Below the pieces are notes generated by a model. It ran no database searches, had not been told where the DNA came from, and worked only from the letters and a program-made list of their open reading frames with translations. Shown piece by piece: positions 1 through 8,339 of a stretch of DNA of 64,000 nt. The position numbers and the translations under genes are program-made. Source of the DNA: Embleya sp049739465 (lineage in GTDB: Bacteria; Actinomycetota; Actinomycetes; Streptomycetales; Streptomycetaceae). How positions within the stretch are numbered: the stretch's first letter is position 1; every line of letters starts with the position of its first letter. Where the stretch lies: positions 186,001 through 250,000 of the forward strand of contig NZ_JBMHHY010000009.1 in the NCBI RefSeq assembly GCF_049739465.1. The letters run 5' to 3'.

Positions 1-939
1 GCGGGGTCGAGCAGGTCTCGCAGGACGATGCCGCGGGCGGTGGTGATCCGGAGTTCGGCGCCCACCTCGACCAGGGCGGCCAGGTGATGTTGCGTCAGGC
101 GGCCCAGTGGCACCAGCGCCCCGAGCGCGTACCGGCCGTCGGACTGGGTCGACACCCCGACCAGGGGCCGCTTGGACCGGCCGGCGCGCGGGCGCTCCCG
201 GGGCGCGGTGCCGGCCGGCGCGGACAACTGCGCGCGAACCGGGTCCGTGGCCAGGCAGGCTGCGAACTCGGCTGCTCCACCCGGGAGTTCGCGGATGTGC
301 CAGGCGCCGCCGGCGGCTCTCGCGGTCAGGAACGCGCGCGCCGCGTGGACGATGGCGCCGGCCGCATTCGCCGGCGTGACGCGCCAACCCGTGTCGTGGC
401 CCGCCGCGTGCAGCGCGAAGGTGTCCCCGGTGAGCGCGATCAGGTCCAGGTCGTGGCGCGCGGACGCGATCGGTACGCCGCCGTCGTCGATGCCGATCAG
501 GAAGCGCCCGGACAGGGCGGTCAGTTCGGGGGTGGCGCACAGGGCCGAGTCGACGGCGGCGAGTACCGCGTCGGCGTCCAGCAGGGCGAGTGGGTCGCGG
601 CCGGCCAGTGGGCTTGCGAGGATGTTGCGCACCCGGTCGTGGCTGCGCGAGGGCATCAGGCCGGCCGCCGCGACGGCGTGCGCGAAGGCTGGTACGTCGG
701 CCTCGGCCAAACCCCGCACCTGGATATTGGCGCGCGCGGTCAGGTCGACCGAACCGGTACCGAACCGCTCGGCCAACTCGGCGAGTTCGCGCAGTCGAGC
801 GGGGTCGAGCCGGCCGCCCGGCAGGCGTACGCGCGCGATCAGGCCGTCGTCGGCGGGCGACGTGTCCACGACTCCCGGACAGGCGTCGTCACGATCGCGG
901 ACCAGGACCGCAGCCACCCCACCCACCGCCCTTCGTCAC
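1..939 (-). CDS. cobG: CobG-like precorrin-3B synthase (partial, C-terminus off window)
   Basis: The minus strand is open from a GTG at 939 to the left edge (313 codons seen). The product reads as the ferredoxin half-domain fold of nitrite/sulfite reductases: DGLIARVRLPGGRLDP near the start, DLTARANIQVRGL at about residues 70-85, and a second half-domain opening with YALGALVPLGRLTQ near residue 270. This layout fits CobG, the monooxygenase that makes precorrin-3B in aerobic cobalamin synthesis. The [4Fe-4S] cysteines expected in the second half lie outside the window, so a sulfite/nitrite reductase-like protein is not excluded. The GTG is chosen because the alignable start (CPGVVDTSPADDG) follows about 25 residues later and no better start exists. 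It is divergent from the Fur-family gene, with an 80-bp gap. Confidence 0.72.
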
Positions 940-1019
940 GCCTCGATGCCTCGCCGGCGGGGTGCCCGGCCGGTCACCCCGGGCCGATCGCGGACCGGCC
1001 AGATGCGACACTGTTGCAT

Positions 1020-1496
1020 ATGGACGATGGTGTGCAGCACCCCACCCCCGACCCGGTGGCCGAGGCGGTGCGGCAGATCCGCGCCCACGGCGAGCGGGTC
1101 ACGGTGGCGCGTACCGCGGTGCTCCGAGTCCTGGCCGACGCCGCCGAGCCGCTCAGCGCCGACACGATCTTCGCCGCCGTCTCCCGCGCGGCACCGGGCG
1201 TACACCGGACCACCATCTACCGCGCCCTGGACGCCCTCGAACGCCTCGACCTGGTCGCCTTCACCCGCCTGCGACACGACGCGGCCACGTACCACCTGGC
1301 GGGCCACCTGGTCGGCGGTACGCATGTACTGGTCCGCTGTCGCGGCTGTGGCACGGTCGGCCAGGCACCGGGCGACCTGCTCGACGACGTCGCGGCCCGC
1401 CTGGCCGCCGAACAGGGCTTCACCCTCGACCCGAGAGCGGTCGCCCTGACCGGCCGCTGCGCCCGCTGCGCAAGCGGGAGCCCGGCGCACCACTGA
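1020..1496 (+). CDS. Fur-family transcriptional regulator
   Basis: 158 residues, normal length for the Fur/Zur/Nur family. The N-terminal winged helix includes RVTVARTAVLRVLADA and the recognition segment HRTTIYRALDALERLDLV. The C-terminal dimerisation and metal domain has two CxxC pairs (CRGCG and CARC) that would hold a structural zinc, and a His-containing stretch (YHLAGHLVGGTHVLVRC) typical of metal-sensing family members. Which metal it senses cannot be read from sequence; a Zur-like role is possible. ATG at 1020 has no clear Shine-Dalgarno sequence, so translation may be leaderless. It is divergent from the cobalamin gene, so metal control of that gene is a plausible inference only. Confidence 0.88.
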   Translation: MDDGVQHPTPDPVAEAVRQIRAHGERVTVARTAVLRVLADAAEPLSADTIFAAVSRAAPGVHRTTIYRALDALERLDLVAFTRLRHDAATYHLAGHLVGGTHVLVRCRGCGTVGQAPGDLLDDVAARLAAEQGFTLDPRAVALTGRCARCASGSPAHH

Positions 1497-1603
1497 GCAA
1501 CGCCACGCCGACCGCCCACCCCGCCCCACCCAACCCCGGGCCGACCGCTCCGCCTCCGGCCGACCCGCCCGCGCCGATCCGCCCCACCGGCCGACCCGCG
1601 TGC

Positions 1604-2323
1604 TTACGCCGGCTGTACGAACCGATACCCGTCCGCCAGTGCCTTCGGCAGCCATACCTCCAGGGCCGCGACCGTCTGGTCCCGGTTTCCGCCGCCGTCG
1701 TGGTTGAGGATGATCGAGCCGGTGGTGAGTGCGCCGAGCACTCGGTCGACGATTTCGTCCGCGCCGGGCCGGGACCAGTCCCTCGGGTCGACCGACCAGC
1801 CCAGGGGGCGCAGGCCGTGGGCGCTGAGGGTGCCCATCACCTCCGGCGACCAGTTGCCGTACGGGGCACGAAACCACCTGACCCGGAGTCCGGGCAACAC
1901 CTGGTCGATCGCGTCCAGGTTGCGCTCGACCTCCTCGGTCACCTCGGCCGGGGTGAGCTTTTGCAGGTTCGGATGCGACCACGAGTGGCCGGCGATCAGG
2001 TGCCCGGCGTCGTGGATCGCCTCCAGCAACTCGGGATACTTCTCCACCTCGGTGCCCACGACGCAGAACGTCGCGCGTACCCGGTGGCGGCGCAACACCC
2101 GTAGCACCTCGGGGGTGTTGACCGGGTGCGGCCCGTCGTCGAAGGTCACCGCGACGCGCTGCGGACCGGCGTCGACGGTGCTCACCGGTTCCGGGACGAA
2201 GCCGGGGCGGGGGGAGGGTTGTCGGTTCGCGGCGGCGGCGGGGGAGGCGACGGTGAGCAGGCCGAGCGTGGCGGCGGCGCCCATCAGCAAGGTGCGGCGC
2301 GAGGTGGCAGCGGTGGTGTCCAT
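1604..2323 (-). CDS. Tat-exported polysaccharide deacetylase (NodB domain)
   Basis: About 239 residues. The start at 2323 gives a compact twin-arginine signal (TSRRTLLMGAAATLG, ending near AAAA). Earlier in-frame starts at 2341 and 2359 would add up to 12 residues and have no ribosome site. The mature part has the NodB carbohydrate-esterase family 4 signature: TFDDGPH (catalytic Asp and metal Asp), HSWSHPNL (metal His pair), RAPYGNW (motif 3), and a late HDGGGNR segment. Such enzymes remove N-acetyl groups from chitin oligomers, peptidoglycan or related cell-surface glycans. It stands alone, facing away from the Fur gene, so the substrate is not indicated by context. Confidence 0.9.
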   Translation of the reverse strand: MDTTAATSRRTLLMGAAATLGLLTVASPAAAANRQPSPRPGFVPEPVSTVDAGPQRVAVTFDDGPHPVNTPEVLRVLRRHRVRATFCVVGTEVEKYPELLEAIHDAGHLIAGHSWSHPNLQKLTPAEVTEEVERNLDAIDQVLPGLRVRWFRAPYGNWSPEVMGTLSAHGLRPLGWSVDPRDWSRPGADEIVDRVLGALTTGSIILNHDGGGNRDQTVAALEVWLPKALADGYRFVQPA

Positions 2324-2618
2324 GTCGAGTGTCTTGCACATGTCCGGGATCGGGTTCACCAGGACACGCGACGACTGCCCTCCGGTTCACCGGTTCGGCC
2401 CGCACCAACACACCGATCCGGTCTATATCGGGGTGTATCAGGGCGCATCTCTACGAGTCATTGCAGATAGCCTCGAAGTATTCCGAACATCCACCTTTCG
2501 AGCCTGTCGATCCGACCTCGCCGGTAGTCCCGCCCACCCGGCTCATTCCCGCGACCGACCTCGGTCCCGGTCCACGAGCCGAAGTCCCGGCCGGCCACCC
2601 GATGCCAGGATTTCGATC

Positions 2619-3200
2619 ATGAACACGCCACGGGGAACCACGACCCCGTCCTCGTCCCCACCTCCGGCCCCGACCGACGCCGCGTCCGCCCTCGCCCCCG
2701 CTCCCCGCTGGGCGGTCCTGGCCGCGCACGTGGCGGCGCTGACCCCGCTCCCGTCCGCGATCTGGCGCTTCGGGCTCGTCCTGGGCAATCACGGCGGCTA
2801 CACCGAACAGGGCTACACCGACCTGGACATGACCGGGTGGGGCGCCCCCTGGGTGACCTTCCTCAGCCTGAGCACCGAACTCGCCGCCCTGCTCACTCTC
2901 GGCCTGGTCCGCCCCTGGGGCGAACGACCGCCGCACTGGGTCCCGTTCGTCGGCGGTCGGCGGATGAACCCGATCCTGGTCACCCGCGTCGCCTGGACCG
3001 GCGTCGCCGTGTTGTGCCTGCTGTGGGGTCAGTTCCTGTTCTGGTGGGCGCTCCCGCACGACGAGATGACCGACGCCGGGGCCGACGTACTCGGCCTGCT
3101 CTACCTGCCCCTCGTGTTGTGGGCGCCGCTGCTCGCGGCGGTGACCTGGTCCTACCGCCGGCGCCGGCTGGAGGCACCCACCCGAGCCGGCGCCGCGTAG
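2619..3200 (+). CDS. Four-TM membrane protein, function unknown
   Basis: 193 residues. A Pro/Ser/Ala-rich cytoplasmic leader of about 28 residues is followed by four hydrophobic segments (around WAVLAAHVAALTPLPSAIW, WVTFLSLSTELAALLTLGLV, VAWTGVAVLCLLWGQFLFWW and LYLPLVLWAPLLAAVTW). It ends in a basic tail (YRRRRLEAP). The loop with GNHGGYTEQGY and the Trp-rich third helix resemble uncharacterised actinobacterial membrane proteins, but I cannot name a family. The ATG at 2619 is the first start in the coding stretch. Its stop lies 5 bp from the stop of the convergent MFS remnant. Confidence 0.75.
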   Translation: MNTPRGTTTPSSSPPPAPTDAASALAPAPRWAVLAAHVAALTPLPSAIWRFGLVLGNHGGYTEQGYTDLDMTGWGAPWVTFLSLSTELAALLTLGLVRPWGERPPHWVPFVGGRRMNPILVTRVAWTGVAVLCLLWGQFLFWWALPHDEMTDAGADVLGLLYLPLVLWAPLLAAVTWSYRRRRLEAPTRAGAA

Positions 3201-3205
3201 CGCAG

Positions 3206-4346
3206 CTACGCCCGGTCGGCGGCGCGCTGTCGTTCGAAGGCCAATCCGACCACGATGCCGAGCACGGCGGTGAGGCCCATCAGCCCGGCCTGGATCTCGA
3301 AGGCCCGGCCGAAGCCGTCCACCGCCGCCTGCCTCGGGTCCACGCCCGACGCCACCCGGTCCCGGGTGTGCTCGGTCGCGACGGTGACCAGCACCGCGAT
3401 GCCGATCGCCGCGCCGAGCTGCTGACACGTCGTCACCATGGCCGAGGCGACCCCGCCGTCGCCCTCGCCCGCACCGCCGGTCGCGGTGTCGATGATCGCC
3501 ACGAAGGCCAGGCCCAGGCCGAGCCCGGTGACCACCAACGCGGGCAGCAGGTGCCCCACGAACGAGCTGTCCGCGTCCAGCCGGCTCATCAGCCACATCC
3601 CCACGGCGGCGATCGCCGGCCCCACGCTGACCGGGAGCAACGGCCCACACCTGGCCGTCAGCTTGGTCGACACTGCCGCGCCCAGCCCCATGCCGACGCT
3701 GAACGGCAGGAACGACAGGCCGGTACGCATCGGCGACCACCCCTGGACCCGCTGCATGTACAGGGTCAGAAAGAAGAACATCGCGAACAACCCGCCCGCC
3801 GCCACCAGGACCAGCAGGTCGGCGAGGACCACCGCCCGCATCCGCAACAGCGCCCGGGGCAACAGCGGTTCGGCCGCCGTACGCTTCGCGGAACGTGGCG
3901 AGCAGGATCGCCAGCGCCGCGGGGGAGAGCAGCGCGCCGGCGACCCCCTGTATCGCGCGCGCCGCGATCAGCACGCCCGCGTTGGGCGCGATCCCGCACG
4001 CGGCGGAGGCGAGTACGAAGAGCACCAGGCTGATCCCGAACAGCCGCCGCCGGCCGAGCAGATCGGCCAGTCCGCCGCCGATCAGCAGGAAACCGCCGAA
4101 GGTCAGGAAGTAGGCGTTGGTGACCCAGGACAGGGAGCTTTGGCTGAATTCGAGGTCGTCCCCGATGGTCGGCAGCGCGACGTTGACGATCGTGTCGTCG
4201 ACGAGCAGTACGAACTGCGCGACGCAGACCAGGAGCAGGACCAGCTTCGGACTCACCGGGCGGCCCGCGGACGCGGTGGATCGCGCGCCTTCGGGGGGTT
4301 CGGCCTCGATCGTGGACTCGGTGGCGGGTATCCCAGAGGTAGCCAT
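3206..4346 (-). pseudogene. MFS drug exporter (DHA2 type) with internal deletion and frameshift
   Basis: The first about 155 codons from the ATG at 4346 encode the N-terminal four helices of an EmrB/QacA-type exporter (motif A GGGLADLLGRRRL, then ILLATFREA). Near 3871-3885 the frame changes, and translation resumes as the second half (LLPRALLRMRAVVLADLL, then MFFFLTLYMQRV to the end at 3206). Compared with the intact relative at 53451-55001, about 120 residues (roughly helices 5-8) are missing, so this is a real deletion and not a one-base error. As read, ribosomes entering from 4346 would continue in a meaningless frame. The promoter region and the divergent TetR gene look intact. Confidence 0.85.
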
Positions 4347-4353
4347 CGACCAT

Positions 4354-4401
4354 TCCTACGTTCGTAGAATTAATTTCTCTAGTTGTAGAGAAAACTTCTA
4401 C
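4354..4401. promoter_or_regulatory. TetR operator array in divergent promoter region
   Basis: Three overlapping inverted repeats lie between the exporter start and the TetR start: CTACG-TT-CGTAG at 4356-4367, the perfect TTCTCTA-GTTG-TAGAGAA at 4375-4392, and GTAGA-N7-TCTAC at 4385-4401. The stretch is AT-rich in an otherwise GC-rich region. The location fits a TetR protein repressing both its own gene and the exporter. A GATAAT hexamer at 4418-4423 could be the -10 of tetR, which would put transcription start almost on the ATG. Confidence 0.7.
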
Positions 4402-4429
4402 AAGCGTCAAGTTCCGCGATAATGGACTC

Positions 4430-5059
4430 ATGCCCCACATGAACGAACCCGCCCCGGCCGATCCGCCCACCCCGCCCGCCGGCTCGGCGCGCGTCGACCG
4501 CCGCACGCTGATGCTGGACGCGGCGATCCAGGTGATCGCCACGCAGGGGTTGCGCGGGCTCACCCATCGTGCGGTCCAGGAGGAGGCGGGCCTGCCCAAC
4601 GGCTCGGTCACCTACTACTTCAAGACCCGCGATCAGCTGATCCTGGCGGTGATCGACCGGATGGCCACGCGGGACAAGCGGTTCGCCGGCGAGGTGACCG
4701 GCAAGCTGATGCGGATGACCGCGGTGCGACCGGTCGAGATCGACTACGCGCAGATCGCCGGCCTCATGCGGGTGTGGTGGACCGAGGGCCGGGATGTCCA
4801 ACTGGCCCGCCTCGAACTCGAACTCTCCGGCGCGCGCGAGCCGTTGATCCGCGAGGAGATGATCCGCTGCCAGGCCGAGTTCCGCGGCTTCGCCGAACTG
4901 GTCGTCCTGGCCCTGGGCTCGACGAACGCGACCCTGGACGGACACATCCTGCTTGCGCAACTCCAGGGCCTGCTGTTCGACCACGTCACCCGGGACTGGG
5001 ACGACCCGCAAATACTGGAGGTGGGCCTACGCCGCGTACTGGAGTCCGTACGCCTCTGA
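4430..5059 (+). CDS. TetR-family repressor
   Basis: 209 residues. The N-terminal HTH reads DAAIQVIATQGLRGLTHR, then AGLPNGSVTYYFKTRDQLI, at about residues 29-66, a textbook TetR_N domain. The remainder is a helical ligand-binding domain with a Trp/Leu-rich helix (IAGLMRVWWTEGRDVQLARL). ATG at 4430 or 4439 (MNEP) could be used; neither has a convincing ribosome site, and the nearby GATAAT suggests a leaderless message. It is divergent from a drug-exporter gene, which by family precedent is its likely target, but that target is now a pseudogene. Confidence 0.92.
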   Translation: MPHMNEPAPADPPTPPAGSARVDRRTLMLDAAIQVIATQGLRGLTHRAVQEEAGLPNGSVTYYFKTRDQLILAVIDRMATRDKRFAGEVTGKLMRMTAVRPVEIDYAQIAGLMRVWWTEGRDVQLARLELELSGAREPLIREEMIRCQAEFRGFAELVVLALGSTNATLDGHILLAQLQGLLFDHVTRDWDDPQILEVGLRRVLESVRL

Positions 5060-5111
5060 GCCGCCCGCCGCCGAACGGCCCACCGCCGAGCCGGCGAGCC
5101 CGTCGATCCCC

Positions 5112-5136
5112 TGCCGTGCCGTGCCGTGCCGTGCCG
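5112..5136. repeat. TGCCG pentamer, 5 tandem copies
   Basis: Five perfect copies of TGCCG in the gap between tetR and the response regulator. No function is evident; a short slippage-prone repeat. Confidence 0.85.
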
Positions 5137-5283
5137 GTGCCCGGTCCGGTCCTTTTCGGCCGTCGCGTCACCGGGAACAGGGGGCCACTCAGTGTTCTCA
5201 CAGAGTTGTGACGGTTGACTGGTGGCGAGGGAGTCCGAGGCCGGCGACGGCCGGTCCCCGAGGATCGATCACGGAGGTGCACG

Positions 5284-5970
5284 GTGCGGGTGCTGCTCGT
5301 GGAGGACGAGGTTCGGCTCGCGGAGACCGTCCGGCAGGGACTGACCGAGGCGGGCTGCAACGTCGAGGTCTTCCACAACGGCGTCGACGGGCTGTGGGCG
5401 GGCACCGAGAACGTGTACGACGTGATCGTGCTCGACATCATGCTGCCCGGCCTCAACGGCTACGACGTCTGCGCGAAGCTGCGCGAGGCGGGGGTCTGGA
5501 CGCCGGTGCTGATGCTGACCGCGAAGGACGGCGAGTACGACCAGGCGGACGCCTTCGACCTGGGCGCGGACGACTACCTGATCAAACCGTTCAGCTTCGT
5601 CGTACTGATCGCCCGACTGCGCGCGCTGGTCCGGCGCGGCGCCCCCGCCCGTCCGGCGATCCTGGCCGTCGCGGACATCACGCTCGATCCGGCGCGTCGG
5701 CGGGTCGAGCGGGAGGGGCGGGAGGTCCGACTGACCCCACGCGAGTTCGCGCTGCTGGCGTTCCTGATGCGCAACGCCGGGGACGTGGTGACCAAGGCCG
5801 AGATCCTGGCCAACGTGTGGGACGCGTACTACGCCGGCGCGCCGAACGTGGTCGAGGTGTACATCGGCTACCTGCGTCGCAAGCTCGACCAGCCGTTCGA
5901 CCGGGCCTCGATCGAAACCGTGCGCGGCATCGGCTATCGCATCGTCGACGAACGCGCCGCATCGGGCTGA
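5284..5970 (+). CDS. OmpR/PhoB-type response regulator
   Basis: 228 residues: receiver domain (VRVLLVEDEVRLAE with the acidic pair, phosphoacceptor in YDVIVLDIMLPGLNG, conserved Thr in MLTAKD, Lys in YLIKPF) and a C-terminal winged helix (LTPREFALLAFLMRNAGDVV, then VEVYIGYLRRKLD and TVRGIGYRI). GTG at 5284 is chosen because GGAGG lies 6 bases upstream at 5273-5277 and the receiver starts at once; a longer frame upstream has no family match. No intact sensor kinase follows. A stretch on the opposite strand just downstream resembles only the tail of one, so this regulator looks orphaned. Confidence 0.92.
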   Translation: MRVLLVEDEVRLAETVRQGLTEAGCNVEVFHNGVDGLWAGTENVYDVIVLDIMLPGLNGYDVCAKLREAGVWTPVLMLTAKDGEYDQADAFDLGADDYLIKPFSFVVLIARLRALVRRGAPARPAILAVADITLDPARRRVEREGREVRLTPREFALLAFLMRNAGDVVTKAEILANVWDAYYAGAPNVVEVYIGYLRRKLDQPFDRASIETVRGIGYRIVDERAASG

Positions 5971-6075
5971 GCCGGCAGCGGCAGCCGGATCCGCACCACG
6001 GCGCCGGTGGGGATTGCCGCGTCGATCCGAACGGTCCGGCCGTGCGCAGCGGGGGAGGCGGCGAGTACGTAGTCG
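5934..6075 (-). pseudogene. Possible histidine-kinase C-terminal remnant
   Basis: Read on the minus strand, a frame ending at the TAG at 5934-5936 gives AAHGRTVRIDAA, then PTGAVVRIRLPLPAQPDA, which looks like the last strands of a HATPase_c domain in sensor kinases. No G-boxes, N-box or His-box precede it, and upstream DNA dissolves into short repeats. It overlaps the end of the response regulator in antisense. Chance similarity in GC-rich DNA is possible. Confidence 0.3.
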
Positions 6076-6106
6076 CCCGGGACCGGTCGGTTGCCGGCGC
6101 CGGGTG

Positions 6107-6176
6107 TGCCGGTGTCCTCGAACGCCGGTGGTGCCGCTGTCCTCGAACGCCGGTGGCTGGGTCGGGCGTTCGAGGA
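6107..6176. repeat. 25-bp tandem repeat plus inverted half-copy
   Basis: Two adjacent 25-bp units (6107-6131 and 6132-6156) differ at one position and share the core GTCCTCGAACGCCGGTGG. An inverted partial copy GCGTTCGAGGAC follows at 6165-6176, so the block can fold into a hairpin. It resembles short intergenic palindromes of the CCTCAAACGCCGG kind seen between Streptomyces genes. It sits between the response regulator and the convergent phosphatase gene and may act as a bidirectional terminator. Confidence 0.65.
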
Positions 6177-6219
6177 CGGTACGGCTGGTGCCGCGCCCGG
6201 TGCTAGCCGTCCGCGACGA

Positions 6220-6825
6220 TCACGAACCGGCGGCGACGAGCGGGCGGAGCGAGGTGGCGCGCAGTCGGTCGATCGCGGGTGCGGCCCGGGCCGCGGCCAG
6301 GGTCAGCGGCCAGGCGACCGCGATGCCGACGAGCAGACCGACCAGCACATCGTGCGGATAGTGCGCGCCGACCCACACGCGCGAGACGGCCATGGCCAGT
6401 GTGCCGAGCGCCGCGAGCGCGCCCAACACGCGGCTCAGCAGCAGGAGTACGGTCGCGGCGGAGGCGGCGATCACGGTGTGGTTGCTCGGGAACGACCAGT
6501 CGTTCGCGGCCGGGCACGCCTCCAGGGTGCTGCTCGGGTGCAGGGTGCGGCACGGGCGTTCCTCGCGCACGATGAGCTTGATCACGTCGTCGACGGCGAA
6601 CGCCGCGACCACGATCAGCGGCGCGCACAGGGTCTGCGCCATCCGCCGCGCATCCTGTCTGCGGGCGGCCCACCAGGCGACCACGATCAGCACGGCGAAG
6701 GCGAACAGGCCGTAGGTGGTCCAGTCCTTGATCACCGTGTTCAGGAACGAGGGGGCGTCCCGGGCGAGATCGGTGATGTCGGTGTAGAGGCCGCCGTCGA
6801 TGGCGGCTCCGGAGCGAGCGGTCAT
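6220..6825 (-). CDS. PAP2-family membrane phosphatase
   Basis: 201 residues with several hydrophobic helices. The three PAP2 phosphatase motifs are present in order: KLIVREERP (motif 1, KxxxxxxRP), FPSNHT (motif 2, PSGH-like, with Asn for Gly), and SRVWVGAHYPHDV (motif 3, SRxxxxxHxxxD). Family members dephosphorylate undecaprenyl pyrophosphate, phosphatidic acid or similar lipids at the membrane. The ATG at 6825 places the first residues just before the hydrophobic part; longer in-frame starts upstream give low-complexity sequence only. It is monocistronic and convergent with the response regulator. Confidence 0.88.
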   Translation of the reverse strand: MTARSGAAIDGGLYTDITDLARDAPSFLNTVIKDWTTYGLFAFAVLIVVAWWAARRQDARRMAQTLCAPLIVVAAFAVDDVIKLIVREERPCRTLHPSSTLEACPAANDWSFPSNHTVIAASAATVLLLLSRVLGALAALGTLAMAVSRVWVGAHYPHDVLVGLLVGIAVAWPLTLAAARAAPAIDRLRATSLRPLVAAGS

Positions 6826-7135
6826 GGTTACCGGGTTCTTTCGGTGCCGGACCGGACCGCCGAGGACCCGAAGCGGGAGCCCGCGGGCGGGCGGACCGCC
6901 TGCTCGCGGCGCCCGGAAACGGCTTTCGGGCGCGGCGAGCCGCGTCGGATCCTCTGCGGCCCGGTGGTGCCGCGACGGCACGGGCACGTCGGCGCGGGTC
7001 GCCGATGTGGCCAGCGTGCCGCGCGAACCCTGTGGAAACCCTGAGTAAATGACCTGAGAACGCCCGGGAGTTGTCCGGGGTTCACTGCACCGAGGCCCGG
7101 CCCGGCGGATCTCGGCGGGGGCTTGAAGAGACGCC
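6826..7135. other. Intergenic region, 310 bp
   Basis: No supportable gene. It holds the promoter side of the PAP2 gene and the downstream side of the P450 gene. I see no clear hairpin or operator. Confidence 0.5.
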
Positions 7136-8305
7136 CTAGCCGGCCAGTTCGACCGGCAGGCTGCTCAGGCCGCGCACCCGGACCGACGGCTGCCAGGACA
7201 CCGGCGCGTGCCGCCGGGCCTTGGGGAAGCGGGTCAGCACGGTGCGCACCGCGATCTCCGCCTCGAGGCGGGCCAGCGGCGCGCCGATGCAGTAGTGGAT
7301 GCCCTGGCCGAAGCTCAGATGGCGGGCCGGGTCCGGCCGGTCCAGCTGTACCCGGTCCGGGCGGTCGTAGCGGCGTGGATCGCGGTTGGCCGCCGCGATG
7401 GACAGGAACACGGTGTCCCCGGCCGGGATGGTCACCCCGCCCAACTCCAGGTCCTCCAGCGGGAAGCGGCGAATCGCGAGCAGCGCGGGCGACATGTGCC
7501 GGGCCACCTCCTCGACCAGCACCGGAACCGCCGCCGGATCCTCGAGCAACGCCTCGCGCAGCCCGCCGTCGTCCACCACCGCGTGCAGCGCGCCGGCGAT
7601 CAGGTTGGCCGAGTTCTCATAGCCGGCGAACAGCAACAGGAAGGACAACGAGGTCAATTCGTCCTCGCTGAGCCGATCGTCGGCGTCCCGGGCGGCGATC
7701 AGCGCGGAGAGCAGGTCGGGACCGGGCGCGGCCCGCTTGGCGGCGAGCAGCCCGACGAAGAACGTGTACATCTCGCGCACCGTCGCGCGGATGCCCTCGC
7801 GCGTGGCGTCCGCGCCCAGTACGGCGTTGGTCCACACCCGGAAGTCGGTGCGCGACTCGGGCGGGACGCCGAGCAGTTCGGAGATCGCGCCGACCGCGAA
7901 CGGCGTGGCGAACTCCCGGACCAGGTCCACCCGTTCGCGCGCGGCCAGCTCGTCGGCCAGGGCCTCGGCCGCACGTTCGAGCTCGGGGCGCAGGCCGGCG
8001 GTGTGCCGCACGGTGAACGCCTGGCCGGCGAGTCGGCGCAGCCGGGTGTGATCGGGCGGATCCATGTTGAGCAGATTGGCGTCGAGCGCCGGCGGCAGCT
8101 CGAACCCCTTGTAGCCGCCGGGCTTGGCATGCACCTTGTTCAGCGAGAACCGGGGATCGCCGAGCGCCGCCTGCACATCCGCGTGCCGGGTCACCAGCCA
8201 CGCGGGACTGCCGTCCGGCGCGACGATCGTATGCACGGGCGCGGCCTCCCGCATCCGAGCGAAAACCCCATGCGGATCATGGGCCATGGCGCGGGCGACA
8301 TCCAC
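7136..8305 (-). CDS. Cytochrome P450
   Basis: 389 residues, soluble actinobacterial class (no N-terminal anchor). Visible landmarks are the C-helix substrate region MDPPDHTRLRRLAGQAF, an I-helix FAGYENSANLIA near 226-237, ExxR at E266-R269, and the heme loop FGQGIHYCIGAPL with the iron-ligating Cys at 339. In the I-helix the usual oxygen-activating Thr of AGxxT is Asn231, followed by Ser. The GTG at 8305 is used; an ATG at 8287 is an alternative. It lies 34 bp downstream of the hydrolase gene on the same strand, so the two are probably co-transcribed. Redox partners are not nearby. Substrate unknown. Confidence 0.95.
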   Translation of the reverse strand: MDVARAMAHDPHGVFARMREAAPVHTIVAPDGSPAWLVTRHADVQAALGDPRFSLNKVHAKPGGYKGFELPPALDANLLNMDPPDHTRLRRLAGQAFTVRHTAGLRPELERAAEALADELAARERVDLVREFATPFAVGAISELLGVPPESRTDFRVWTNAVLGADATREGIRATVREMYTFFVGLLAAKRAAPGPDLLSALIAARDADDRLSEDELTSLSFLLLFAGYENSANLIAGALHAVVDDGGLREALLEDPAAVPVLVEEVARHMSPALLAIRRFPLEDLELGGVTIPAGDTVFLSIAAANRDPRRYDRPDRVQLDRPDPARHLSFGQGIHYCIGAPLARLEAEIAVRTVLTRFPKARRHAPVSWQPSVRVRGLSSLPVELAG

Positions 8306-8339
8306 CGGGAACCGCTTTCGATCGGCAACAACGTGGTTT

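Noticed and set aside
940..1019. Cobalamin riboswitch before the cobG-like gene
   Set aside because: The gap is only 80 bp and I see no B12-box-like sequence.
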